NCBI GenBank assembly: GCA_964036315.1
Contig: OZ038498.1
Coordinates: forward strand, 10,045,861 to 10,109,860
From: Acanthosepion esculentum
Lineage: Eukaryota; Mollusca; Cephalopoda; Sepiida; Sepiidae
DNA length: 64,000 nt
Direction: 5' to 3'
Shown here: one piece after another, positions 44,374-55,045 of the stretch
Position numbering within the stretch: the first letter of the stretch is position 1
How the letters are laid out: every line of letters starts with the position of its first letter
Notes under the pieces: model-generated
Seen by the model: the letters and a program-made list of their open reading frames with translations, nothing else
What the model was told of the DNA's origin: nothing
Databases searched by the model: none
Program-made: the position numbers and the translations under genes

Positions 44374-45122
44374 TACAACGGCCGAGACGTTGTAATAAAT
44401 ATGGCGACAAAGATGAGGACAATAGTCCGAATAATGTAAATAGTGTACATAATACCTCATCTCAGAAATATAGACAGATACTGAAAGGCCCAAACGTTGT
44501 AATAAATATGGCGACAAAGATGAGGACAATAGTCCGAATAATGTAAATAGTGTACATAATACCTCATCTCAGAAATATAGACAGATACTGAAAGGCCCAA
44601 ACGTTGTAATAAATATGGCGACAAAGATGAGGACAATAGTCCGAATAATGTAAATAGTGTACATAATACCTCATCTCAGAAATATAGACAGATACTGAAA
44701 GGCCCAAACGTTGTAATAAATATGGCGACAAAGATGAGGACAATAGTCCGAATAATGTAAATAGTGTACATAATACCTCATCTCAGAAATATAGACAGGT
44801 ACTGAAAGGCCCAAACGTTGTAATAAATATGGCGACAAAGATGAGGACAATAGTCCGAATAATGTAAATAGTGTACATAATACCTCATCTCAGAAATATA
44901 GACAGATACTGAAAGGCCCAAACGTTGTAATAAATATGGCGACAAAGATGAGGACAATAGTCCGAATAATGTAAATAGTGTACATAATACCTCATCTCAG
45001 AAATATAGACAGATACTGAAAGGCCCAAACGTTGTAATAAATATGGCGACAAAGATGAGGACAATAGTCCGAATAATGTAAATAGTGTACATAATACCTC
45101 ATCTCAGAAATATAGACAGATA
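44374..45122 (+). repeat. 107-bp satellite derived from the SINE tail, 7 copies
   Basis: Exact spacing of 107 bp between CTGAAAGGCC marks (44481, 44588, 44695, 44802, 44909, 45016). The unit contains ACGTTGTAATAAATATGGCG, then ACAAAGATGAGGACAATAGT, CCGAATAATGTAAATAGTGT and ACATAATACCTCATCTCAGA. The first unit is the SINE's own tail; later units are nearly identical and start GGCCCAAACG, keeping a half-site of the hammerhead-like stem. Confidence 0.95.
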
Positions 45123-47074
45123 CTTTCATATATTTGTTTACATCTGTGCTAATGCAAAATGCAGTCTTAAGGACGCCAGAAAAAAAACATGGAATATCCT
45201 AGCTTTTTTCTCTTTGCGGTACTCACTTGCAGAGGAGCAGCAAATTTCCGAAGACTTATAATTCATGTGTGCTCACTAACAGCAAAAAAAATTCTTTGAC
45301 ACATCAGGTGGATATTAAATGTATGTGTTGTTAACAAGCTGACAAATCTGGTCACCTTGTTTTAGGTGAGGTTTTAGAATGAACACACGGCTAATCAGTA
45401 TTCTTACTTGGATTTCTTGGCCTATTGACAATAGTATTCCTGTGTTTTTATCATATAAAGTTACACAAATTATCACAGGTCAATTTAATAAACACGAGTA
45501 ACATACATTTCAGACACGAAATACATTTATCTAAATATACAACCGCGGTACAATTTTTCACCGACTAGACACGTTGGGTTAAGATCCCATTTTGTGTCGA
45601 TGTGAACAAAAACTGGAAAAGTCCCGATGCACATTCAACAAAGGATCGGAGTGTGAAACATTGCAACGGCGAGAAAAATAAACACGAATCCTGTTTGCAA
45701 TATACTGGATTTGTCGGAGTTAGCTCCTCCTCAGTTCCTTAATCCTTCAACAGGGGTCTCTCTCCCCTGGCTATAAATACTGGCTGACCCTTCGCCTCGA
45801 TCTCTCTTTTCCACTTAGGCCTTGGGCCGCCACCTCGCGTGGAGGTGAGGTAAATCTGTCTTTTCAACTAACACCAATATGTGACCTCTCACAGATACAG
45901 CGTTTCCCAAATTCTGGGAACGCGCTAAGAACAATACACGTACGTACGAACACTTACAACACGCACGCATAATTTCTCCATACAAACTCTATGTAACAGT
46001 CCATGTCTTTGTTTAACTTGTTTTTTTATTAATATATATTTGTTTACCCATGTATATCGGTCTTGTTTGTTTTCTTTGTCTTCTTTGGACTTAATTAAAG
46101 TCCAACATTCTCATGTAGCTGGACCGGCTAGCAGGAAAATTTAACCTTCTGATATTTCTTCACATCTTCACCCCACGGTCCACTACAGATTCATTAGTCA
46201 TTGATTCACTTGGCGTTATCCAGGAATAGGTAAATAGCACTTGGAACACCATCGTTACTAGTTTTTTTTCTTTCACAATAGACTAACAAGGCAGATCTTC
46301 TATTCGGCCTACTAGAAATCCAATTGCCCCTCTGTTAATTTCTTACCACGACTGCCTTACTTGTGAAAAATACCTTTCTCCTACCACCGCCATTTGTACA
46401 TTACGACGGACTTCTTGTTTTTCGATATTGTACAATGATCCGAAAATGATATTTATTTAATTTTTCCCTATTTGTGAACCGTAGGTGGGTTGCTTTGAAG
46501 TTCCCATATCTTGATTTTACCGTTGGTTGTCATAAAACGCCCAGCCTAACATAAATTGTTATTTTGTTGTATCTACTGTAAAATTTGGATGGTTTACCTT
46601 TTTCTTTATTTAATTTGATTCTAATCTAAATGTGTAATGCAGAAATTGAAAGTAATATTTGAACTCATCTTATTCAACACGGTTATTTGATAGTAGGAGG
46701 TTATTAAAAGAAATAAAATAGCACAGCTAAATTGTTTAAGAAAGAAAAAAATGGCCATATACTTACGAGAAAAACATTATGTGTCGAGGATAAATTCAGT
46801 AAAAAACATGAAAGGCAATGAATAAGCAAACTTACTTGGTTAATTTATTGTGAAAGGCGACTCACTTTCGTTTGCATAAAGATCTACATGTAGACGTGTT
46901 TACATTTCACACAATATAGACACAAATACGATATGTCAGATTTTATTATGTAAGACAATGTTTTCTCAATATCTCGGCCTCATTCATGTCTAGTCTAACA
47001 TTTCACAAAATGACCAGACGTCAGAATTTTCTAGAATCCTTTCTTGCTTAGCTCAAGAACATTCAGTAGACCCC

Positions 47075-47076
<2 letters not shown>
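45123..47076. other. Intergenic, no gene seen
   Basis: Nearly 2 kb without recognisable coding sequence. Around 45540-46190 the minus strand begins TGTAGTGGACCGTGGGG and includes a TATAAATA-like box (near 45770), loosely LTR-like, but no partner copy is present. Confidence 0.4.

Positions 47077-47134
<58 letters not shown>
47077..47134. repeat. (TA)n microsatellite
   Basis: TA array directly followed by a Tc1-type transposon end. Confidence 0.97.
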
Positions 47135-47137
<3 letters not shown>

Positions 47138-47360
47138 TTGCGGTCAAAATGTTCAGAACGGCATTGTTTTCGTCAGAAAAGTAGGTATAAGTTTTTATCA
47201 AAGTTGTTTTATATTCTATAATTTTCAAAGACAATAAATAACGTATTATTTGTTATTGTCTGAGATTTTGGTGTAAATTGAGGGGATAATACAAAAGTTA
47301 TGGATGATTTAGTGATTTACTGCAAAACCCAGGGCAGCCAAAATGATCAGAACGGTAAAA
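47135..47360 (+). mobile_element. Tc1-like transposon left end with IR/DR structure
   Basis: CAGTTGCGGTCAAAATGTTC with AGAACGG at the TA border, and an inner direct repeat CAGCCAAAATGATCAGAACGG near 47335-47358, match the outer and inner repeat layout of Tc1-type ends. No transposase frame and no right end were found. Confidence 0.6.
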
Positions 47361-47754
47361 AATAACAAAATAATAAAAAATGACAGAGAATACTGAAATT
47401 ATTTAATATTTAGTGTGAAGCCTAGATATATAGACAGAAAAATTCCCTTTTAGGCATGTCTGATTGAAATAAGTTACAACCATTATGTCTGCTTATTGTT
47501 ATCATAATCCTTTCATATTCACGAATATTTTTCCTTATATTACAATCAAATGAGGCAAGAAATGCACTATAACAGTGAAAATCACTTTTATTTTCCAAAT
47601 ACTTTCCATCTCTTTCTGAGATCATCATCATGGGTGCAACTGGTAAGGCAAAAAAAAAAGACTATGTGTACATTACTGATTTTTTTTCTTTTGCGTTTAA
47701 ATGCAACGGCTGGCATTTATGCTTTAGCGTTCATTAAAACGTCAAAATTTACAT
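47361..47754. other. No gene seen
   Basis: Possibly further interior of the Tc1-like element. Short frames only. Confidence 0.3.
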
Positions 47755-48090
47755 TAATTACATTATTCGAATTGTCATCCTAATTTTCGTTGCCATATTC
47801 ACAACGTTTCGTCCGTTTTACGCTCTGGGATAGATTGTTTTAGTTCCACGTGCCTTGCCTCTTCCGGATGTCTCAGTTATTTCCGTTTAACTCAACTCTC
47901 CAAGTTTTTTGGTTCATCACTGCTGTGGCCTAGTATTGAACTCACAACTCTTTGGGTCTAGTCACTGCATCTAACCAACTTCTTTATCCACTGGGCCGTT
48001 GTGAATATAGCAATGAAGATGAGGATAACAGTCCGAATAATGTAAATAATCGTAATACCTCATCTCAGAAATGTAGACAGATATAGAACG
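47755..48090 (-). mobile_element. tRNA-derived SINE with inverted tail duplication
   Basis: Minus-strand SINE at 47755-47998 (B-box-like GTGAGTTCAATACTAGG). At 47997 it switches to a plus-strand copy of the SINE tail (AATGAAGATGAGGATAACAG, then ACCTCATCTCAGAAATGTAG). Heads and tails are thus folded back, as also at 43828 and 62828. Confidence 0.7.
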
Positions 48091-48217
48091 TGAAAAGATA
48101 TACATTATGGAATTATTTCTTTTATGTTAGAATGTCATTGTCGAACGCACATTAAAACGTGATGACTGTTCGTTTTAGAGACATTTTAGAACATTATTAC
48201 AGTATTTGTAGCTGATT

Positions 48218-49350
48218 CTATTCAATATTGGCTTCAATTATTTTATTGTAGATTGCTTCGAGGATCTGTAGTTTTAATTTGCTATTTTCTTGATGTAGGA
48301 TAGTTGTGTCATCAATCAGTATTTTTCTATACTGTGAATGTGGACAGGAATGTTGGTGTAAATGTCTCGCAATGGATGAATGGTCAGACATGTGTAGAGT
48401 AAGACGTCTTGATAGTGTAGTCGTTGTATATCCAACATATACATTTGTTTTTCTGACGGAGATACATTCTCCCAAGGGACATTTGAATTGATATATAATG
48501 TTGGTTTTACGTAATACATCAGTTGATAGTGAGGATTTATTGCGAATATTTAAATTGGGTGTATTGTATTTTGTATAATATATGATTAATTTTTTTTTAT
48601 TGGGTCCCATGGAAAATATATTGGTACGAATGAGGTTTTTTATGATTTCCTCATCCTATTTGTAGTTTGTATGCATCTGGTCACAATATAAGAGTTTGAT
48701 ATATTTAGGGTCTTTTGAAGATGCACTATTTTCTATTTGACGTGTGTTGAGGTTTTTGATGAATCGTCTTATTTGTTCATCTATTATCTGGCTAAGGAAG
48801 TCATTATTAATGAGAGTCTGCTTAATATTTTTTAGTTAGGTGTAGAAAATCTTTTTTGTGAGGGAATTAATTTGTGCTCGGTTAATTAAATTCTGTATAA
48901 GTGCTATTTTGTAGTAATTGAGACATTCTCTCTCATAGTTCTTATATAGCGCAAGAGTTTTTGCATGTTATTATATGGGGAAGTAGTAAATGTGTTATTA
49001 TTTGTGTCTATTAAAATGCCAAGGAAAGGGGTTTGTTATCTTTATCGAGTTCGTATGTGAACTTCAGGACGGATATTTTTTAAGTTTTTTTTTAGAGTTC
49101 AAGTATTTCTTTTATGTTTTTAAATAAAATAAGTATATAATCTACATATCTTAGGTAGATGGAGGGTTTCTTGGTGGTGCCAAATATATTATTTTCTAGA
49201 TTGGCCATGTAGAAGTTGCTGAATGTTCAACCCAGTACTGAACTCATAGAAACGCCATCACGTTGCACATATGCGTTATTTCTCTTATAGAATGGGACTT
49301 CAGTCGTACAGGTTAAAAGTAATTTTCTTCGTATTTTAGGTTTAATTTTT
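48218..49350 (-). pseudogene. Penelope-like element: RT remnant plus well-kept GIY-YIG endonuclease
   Basis: On the minus strand an open frame (48610-48218) encodes the endonuclease: KTNVYVGYTTTTLSRRLTLH, then MSDHSSIARHLHQH, YRKILIDDTTILHQENS and LQILEAIYNK, the GIY-YIG pattern of canonical PLEs. Upstream (49260-48620) are RT blocks in broken frames: DGVSMSSVLG and FSNFYMANLEN, then YLRYVDYILIL, where the catalytic YVDD reads YVDY, and linker INEQIRRFIKNLNTRQIENS. The RT is dead; the endonuclease part is intact over about 130 residues. Confidence 0.85.
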
Positions 49351-49796
49351 AATGGCGGAAGAGATGAATTATCATATATATATATTTAATAATAATGTCA
49401 ATAGTTTTCAATTAATTTCACGGAGGATAAACTCTAAACATTGCTGGATAGAATTTAAACAAAATCGTATCATTTCGTCTCTCTCCTTTTTCCAATTGTT
49501 ATTTTGTATTCTTGTGTTCGAAGTTTCACCGTACTACTATAACGCATACATTCTACAACTTTTTGCATAATTTATCATGGAAACACTCCAACGAGTGCAC
49601 AGGATCGCCTCGTCAGTGATGTTATGACTTGGGGTCATGACAAGTTTCGGGTCTTGCAACATGGTACTTGTTCACCCAAGAGACCCTACCGAAACAGTAC
49701 TTATTCCGACAGGCGATCCTGAAGCAAAAAAATCCGCCAAGCATGCAACAAATGGATGCATTAATTAACTGCCACTGCTGATCTTGAAATTACAAT
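49351..49796. other. No gene seen
   Basis: May include more of the PLE relic, but nothing is recognisable. Confidence 0.3.
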
Positions 49797-49872
49797 CGAC
49801 CAATCATTAACGAATTACGTCACTTCCTCCTGAGCGACCAATCATTAACGAATTACGTCACTTCCTCCTCAG
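49797..49872 (+). repeat. Tandem duplication, about 39-bp unit
   Basis: CGACCAATCATTAACGAATT with ACGTCACTTCCTCCT occurs twice in tandem. Confidence 0.9.
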
Positions 49873-50650
49873 CCAAGACGATACAGAAAAGGAATAGAAA
49901 GTATGCTCGTCTTTTTTTTTCACCTTAGGTCCACCACGCGGAAAGACCCACATTCTCAACGAACAGTTTGACGTGACAGGTAAGTAATGGCAAGAAAAGT
50001 TTCCTTTCATATGAATATTCATTAATAACCAATACTTGTTTGATCTGAAAATTGCCGATGATTCTGTTGAGCCAAATGCCTTCTTTTAGTCAACAAAATC
50101 CAAACAAATTGCTTTGTTCAATTTTGTTGATTTTTTTAGACGAGCTGATTTGCTGTTTGTAGCTAGCGTATTGTCAAATTAGCACTCCCTAAACCTGTTT
50201 GTGAACGCGACTGATTTTCATGTCAAGTGTTTATTAGTCCGTTTGCATGTACTTTTGAGTATACTTTACATACCGATATCTTTATTATCTCTTTTCTTAT
50301 AAAGTAGAGTGAATATTCCCATGCAGAAATTTAGACATCTGTTTTTTTTTTGTAATTTATTTATACATCTGGTAAATAACTGTGGTAATACCTGTGGATT
50401 TCTTCTGCATCTTTCGAAAGGGATGTTGCCATGCCATTTTTCGTAGAAATAGCATTTTCCACATTTCACATTCTGAAATGCAAAAAAACGTTTCGTCTTT
50501 CGTTATATTTTGCACAAGTTTACTATTTCGACAAATATAGTTAATGATACTTTTTACTTTCGAAGCAAACAAGTTTACAGAGTACCCTTCGGTTATCCTT
50601 ATCATTTTGTCCTGATATTTGATAACTTCGCCGTTTCTAGATTTTAATAG
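49873..50650 (-). pseudogene. RTE-like LINE relic, RT region
   Basis: The minus-strand frames 50605-50357 and 50469-50266 overlap and include ECEMWKMLFL, TTVIYQMYK and LLYKKRDNKDIG. The last resembles the V..LYKKGD...NYRGI block of RT. Further on (about 50130-50060) a broken frame reads ICLDFVD then KKAFGSTE, the FVDY.KAFD..E block. Frameshifted throughout. The clade assignment is tentative. Confidence 0.5.
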
Positions 50651-50683
50651 ATATGTTTAATGTTGTTCAATAAGGTGCACTGC

Positions 50684-50838
50684 AAATTGACGTATGCTTT
50701 AAAAATCCTCCCCTTTTCTGATAGCTTCCTCTATTAGAGAATTTGTCTTACGTCTCGCCTCTTCCAATCCTATTATTTATTCTAAATTCTCTTGCACTAT
50801 TTCCTTTCTCCTACCTATGCATTGAAGTCACCAAATGA
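50684..50838 (-). pseudogene. LINE endonuclease fragment, duplicate 1
   Basis: About 150 bp, nearly identical to 51508-51660. On the minus strand the start reads GDFNA, the conserved APE-endonuclease block of LINEs, followed by a broken frame. The duplicates are direct and bracket the AT-rich repeat. Confidence 0.5.
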
Positions 50839-50844
50839 ATGATA

Positions 50845-51200
50845 TTATTTTAAAAACGTTTCGTTTTTGAAAATCTTGGTAAAAATACATTTTATATCTG
50901 TTAAAGCCAACTAATTTAATTTTATGAAATTTCAAGAAATTAATTTTTGTAATGAATAATGTTTATATTTGTTATAAACACAAATCCTTGGAGAATTTAA
51001 ATCATCACATTTTGGGGGTCAAACAGGACTCCCAATTACCGAAAATCTGTTCTGAATCGAAAAATAACAAATGCACAAAACCTATGACATTATGTAATAA
51101 AAATGCTTTTAGTTGCTTTTATAAATAAGATATATTATGGATATTATTATCTTAAGAACAATTTTCTCAATGAATAATGCATTTTTACAAACACATACAC
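50845..51200 (-). repeat. Unnamed AT-rich interspersed repeat, copy 3
   Basis: Inverted relative to copies 1 and 2. It aligns best with copy 2 (CTTGGAGAATTTAAATCATC, TTCTGAATCGAAA). 5' part only. Confidence 0.7.
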
Positions 51201-51221
51201 ACGCACACCCTCAAAACATAA

Positions 51222-51254
<33 letters not shown>

Positions 51255-51507
51255 CATAAACACATTCAATAATATATGCAATCATATTCAAATGGATAGA
51301 TGCAGGTATACGTGCATATATAGGTTAAATACGTACATAAATATCTTAATACTCTACCTCTTAAGATGTTCATCTCTCTAATAAATAGTTTGTTAGCGGA
51401 TACATAGATAAAGCAAATAATATTGATACCATAAAACTAGGTACCTCCATAGACATGATGAAAAAATTTAATAAAAAATAAAGTTATATCGTCAAAATCT
51501 TTATGTA
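51201..51507. other. No gene seen
   Basis: Short CA and TA runs at 51220-51255. Nothing else recognised. Confidence 0.35.
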
Positions 51508-51660
51508 GATTGACGTATGCTTAAAAACCCCTCCCCTTTTCTGATAGCTTCCTCTATTAGAGAATTTGTCTCACATCTCGCCTCTTCCAATCCTATTATT
51601 TATTCCAAATTCTCTTGCACTATTTCCTTTCTCCTGCCTAAGCATTGAAGTCACCAATCA
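51508..51660 (-). pseudogene. LINE endonuclease fragment, duplicate 2
   Basis: Partner of 50684-50838 with about 90 percent identity by eye. It ends in GGTGACTTCAATGC on the minus strand (GDFNA). Confidence 0.5.
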
Positions 51661-51811
51661 AAATGGACACATATTCATTCACTGAGAGAAAGAAGAGCAA
51701 TTGTCTTCTCTCTTTTTTTACGTAAATGGATATAAGCATATATGATGAGTTTTTTTCGGCCCGACCAAGAAGTATCTTCTTCCGGATTCATGGCGTTTCG
51801 TCATTTATAAA

Positions 51812-52040
51812 TGTTATGGTCCAGGTTAGGACCAAGGAAGAACAACACGAACACAAGAGTAGAAATAACAAAGATATATTACACGAAATAATAATACAAG
51901 ATGTCGAAGGTGTTAGTATGACTGTCAGTCTGGTTTGGAATGAACTACTATCGGCTCGAATCGATTCGTCTCTCTCTCTTGAGAGGCGTAGTATACATAG
52001 TGTTAGGAAGAGTTCATTCTGTAGCTATAGGTAAGGACCC
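51812..52040 (-). repeat. 3' LTR of the Gypsy element
   Basis: Matches 54806-55040 with scattered substitutions. Its inner terminus lacks the last six bases (TGTTAT on the minus strand) next to a purine-rich tract GGGAGAGGAGTAAAAGGG, a plausible polypurine tract. Confidence 0.88.
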
Positions 52041-52079
52041 TTTTACTCCTCTCCCAATTCTTTTACCTCGCAGGGGTCT

Positions 52080-53256
52080 TTAATATTTTTTCATATTCAG
52101 ATTAATCATCAAAGGTTCTGTAAATTTTCTTTTTCTGCTTGATTTCCGCGGTTCGGAAATTGCTTTAGGCCTTTGCATATTGAATGTGTCAAATATTGTG
52201 TCCATTACTTCCTTCTCTTCCTGAGGTAGACCGTTAGAATCCTCTGACAGCCTCTTTCTGGTCTGAATTAAGTGCCTTTTATGCGAGAACTTCGGACCCT
52301 GAATTATGTAAATGACGTTCCCGATTCGTTTCTCTATTGTACCTGGCTCCCAATAGGATCTATTGTTTTTGAACATTTTAAAAAAAAACATTCTCCCCTG
52401 GGTTAAATTTTATTTTTGGTACAAACGACGTTGGTGATTGATTTGTCTGTTTTGGCAGTAATTTGTCGAATACCGATCTAATTTTTCGGGCGAACATTCC
52501 TTCCGCCGGCGATAATGTCGATGGCGTAGTACTGTTCGGTGTAATTCTATACACTTGCAAGAATTGTTGTAAAGCCTTTTCTGTTGGTACGTCATAAGCT
52601 TTCCTTAGTGCTCTTTTTAATGTATCTACAAACCTCTCCGCTTGCCCGTTTGATCTTGGGTGATATGGCGGGGATTTGATGTGTTTTACCTGAAAAGTTT
52701 CACAAAATTCTTGAAAATCCGCAGATGTAAATTGTGTCCCATTATCGGTGACTAAACAATCAACCAGTCCGAAACGAGCAAACAGCTCGTGAAGGCAATT
52801 TATTGTAGTCTCAGAAGTAGGTTTTCTACAACGAAATACTTCTGGCCATTTGCTGTAACTGTCTACTACAATCAAGTAGTAGAAACCCTCTAATGGACCT
52901 GCGAAATCTACATGGATTCTCGACCACGGTCGATCTGTCTTAGGCCATGGCCTATGGGTGATCAGAGGTGCATTGGCTGCTAAGGAACAGCCCCTGAATT
53001 TGTTTACCATATGTATAATATCTTGACCCATGTTTGGCCATATCCTTTCCACTTTTTGGCAGAACGTATTTATCGGCAAATCCCAGAGGTCAAATTTCTG
53101 CATCCAGTCAGTTCCAAATACATTTTCCGTATTTTTTATAACATACATCTTTAACTTCTTGATCATCCCGTTGAACGTCACATTTGTGATAATCTCCCCC
53201 TTAAATTTGATTTTTCTCCCTGTTACCGAACTGGCTATTTTATCTGTTCTCAACAT
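52080..53256 (-). pseudogene. Gypsy pol remnant: protease end fused to integrase
   Basis: A 292-residue frame (53256-52378) begins in the last part of the retropepsin domain. It then shifts within a few residues from an LPINTFCQKVE-type segment to the integrase zinc-binding region (MGQDIIHMVNKF), which is itself partial. The integrase core keeps its D, D and E positions, in the contexts HVDFAGP, VTDNGTQF and HPRSNGQAERF. A 9-T tract at about 52380-52388 shifts the frame, and the C-terminal part continues at 52391-52080. RT and RNase H are absent. It could have been expressed as a shortened protein only before the frameshift arose. Confidence 0.88.
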
Positions 53257-53345
53257 GGTCGGTTTGTTTAATTTCTTCCACGTCTGTTAGCTAATAATGG
53301 TTAAATCTGATCCGGAATCTAATTGTAATCTGATTTTTTTTTTGT
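53257..53345 (-). pseudogene. Gypsy protease active-site region
   Basis: The minus strand reads LDSGSDLTII around 53300-53330, the retropepsin D-S-G active site. A TAA stop follows at 53289-53287, and the frame continues into the pol frame beyond it. Confidence 0.75.
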
Positions 53346-53354
53346 TTAACATTT

Positions 53355-54440
53355 CTACTTGTACGTATTTCGTATATTTATCCCGTCCGCTTGGTCAGTT
53401 CTAGTGACTCTTACTCGGCTTTTGTTTTCTTTCTTTGTTCTACAGTGTGAACTTTTATGTCCCACTTTATTGCACGACAGACAAGTCTTATAGCGGTATG
53501 GACAATATTTGTACCAATGCAAAGTCCCACAGCGATAGCATGGACTGGGTGGTGGTTTCTGCTGAGGTTTCATATGATTTTTTGTTGTAAAATAATTTGT
53601 TTGGTTTGTTTTTGAGGAGGGAGAAAAACGTGTTTGTCGTTGTACTTTTCGTATGTGAGCGACGCCAGACCCTTCGATATCTTTCGAGTCCTTTTTTACG
53701 CTTATACATCTCTGACAGTCCTCAACCAATTTGTGTAGCGTCAATTCTGGTTCACTCTCAAGTTTTGTTAGAATTCTCCGTCTGATCTCCGCATCTTTAG
53801 TCGAAACCAGGCCTTGGACGAATATCAAACATTTAAAATTGTCAGGGCTGAGTTCAGATAATTTAAAGTCATCGCAGTGTTTGTTTACTACGGAAGCGAA
53901 TGCTATATAGTCTTCGCTATACTTTTTTTGTTAAATTTAAACATTTCCACCTTTTGTGGAATAGTGAAGTATTCGGACTAAATAATTCCGTTAAAAGTTT
54001 CACGGCTTACTTGAAAGTCAACTCATTCGTTTTCCTCGGTAGGATGTAGTCTACGAATTTAGTGTATTCGCGTGACACTAGTTTCCTCAGTAGACGTACT
54101 TTTTTCGCGTCTGACCAATTCCCGCAATCAAATTCATATGAATCTTCATATCTTCTGAAGTAAGCCGCGAAGGTTTTGTCTTCGTCCGGTGCATAAGTGA
54201 AGTCTTTGATAGAGTTCCATATAGCATTTTGCGAGAATGCCGCTTCATTTTCAGAATTTCGTCCTTTATTTGTTACAGCCCGTAGTAGTAATTCTTGTAG
54301 TTCGAGTTGCTTCTCTTCGTTTTTCTGTTGAATTTCTAATTGGTTTTCTACGAGCCTCGTCTGTCTTTCCTCTTTTTTTGTTGCTGCTCGAATTGCATTT
54401 TCATTAGTTCCAATATGGTTGCCTTAAAGTCTTCCATGTT
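53355..54440 (-). pseudogene. Gypsy gag remnant with two CCHC zinc knuckles
   Basis: An open frame at 53828-53355 contains CYRCGTLHWYKYC (a CX2CX3HX4C variant) and CLSCNKVGHKSSHC (a standard CX2CX4HX4C), typical of nucleocapsid. Upstream (53830-54440) capsid-like sequence continues in several broken frames. Gag is therefore not expressible in full. Confidence 0.8.
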
Positions 54441-54639
54441 TACACCGTAATTTTTTGTAACGATTTTTCCTTTTTTTCTCAGTGTAGACTTCAGGTCTTT
54501 GTCACCTGTTGTTCTGGAACCTTAGTACGAAAAAATTTTCCTGCGTAGAATTCGATTCTGTTTTGGCTGACAGGTAAAATTCGTGCCTTCGTTACCACTG
54601 TTAAAGTTGGTGTCCAAAAATTTTTTTTCTTTTTTTGTA

Positions 54640-54805
54640 TTTTCGCGTAGAACTTGTTTTTTTTATTTTTTTAGATTCTCCGCGTAGAATTCGTTTCTAC
54701 AATATCCTCGTCGCCACTGTTATGGACGACCGATAGAAAAAAGCTTTCTTTTTTTTTTTTAGATTCTCCGCGTAGAAATCGTTACTTCAATAAGCTCGTC
54801 GCCAC
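54640..54805 (-). promoter_or_regulatory. Candidate primer-binding site region, duplicated
   Basis: Directly inside the 5' LTR the minus strand reads GTGGCGACGAGC, beginning a candidate primer-binding site (complementary to a tRNA 3' end ending CTCGTCGCCA). The last bases of the LTR plus this site recur about 87 bp further in (CCATAACAGTGGCGACGAGG near 54724-54705), so the leader is tandemly duplicated. The tRNA is not identified. Confidence 0.5.
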
Positions 54806-55040
54806 TGTTATGGTCCAGGTTAGGATCAAGGAAGAACAACACGAACATAAAAGTATAAATAACGAAGATATATTACACGGAATAAAAATACAAGATGTGG
54901 AAGGTGTTAGTATGACTGTCAGTCTGGTTTGGAGTGAACTACTATCGGCTCGACTCGATTCGTCTCTCTCTCTTGAGAGGCGTAGTATACATAGTGTTAG
55001 GAAGAGTTCATTCTGTAGTTATAGGTAAGGACCCATAACA
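54806..55040 (-). repeat. 5' LTR of the Gypsy element
   Basis: Complete LTR with inverted termini (TGTTATGG and CCATAACA). It contains CTCTCTCTCTTGAGAGGCG and a TATACATA-like stretch. It is followed by the ATAAA target duplication. Confidence 0.9.
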
Positions 55041-55045
55041 ATAAA

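Larger units (their letters stand above)
51812..55040 (-). mobile_element. Gypsy-type LTR retrotransposon with internal deletion of RT and RNase H
   Basis: About 3.2 kb, flanked by a perfect 5-bp duplication ATAAA (51807-51811 and 55041-55045). Two LTRs of about 230-235 bp in direct orientation enclose gag nucleocapsid, protease and integrase regions read on the minus strand. The protease end joins the integrase zinc region in frame, so the whole reverse transcriptase and RNase H segment is missing. The gap is an old deletion, not a sequencing break, as far as the sequence shows. Without RT it would need help from another element. Confidence 0.9.

Noticed and set aside
44374..45122. Regular direct repeats resembling a CRISPR array
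   Set aside because: Units are contiguous 107-bp copies with no unique spacers, derived from a SINE tail, in an animal genome. The same reasoning applies to 14215-14566 and 36310-37111.
45540..46190. Possible LTR with a TATA-like box
   Set aside because: Only one copy is present, no CA terminus or target duplication was found, and there is no adjacent coding region.
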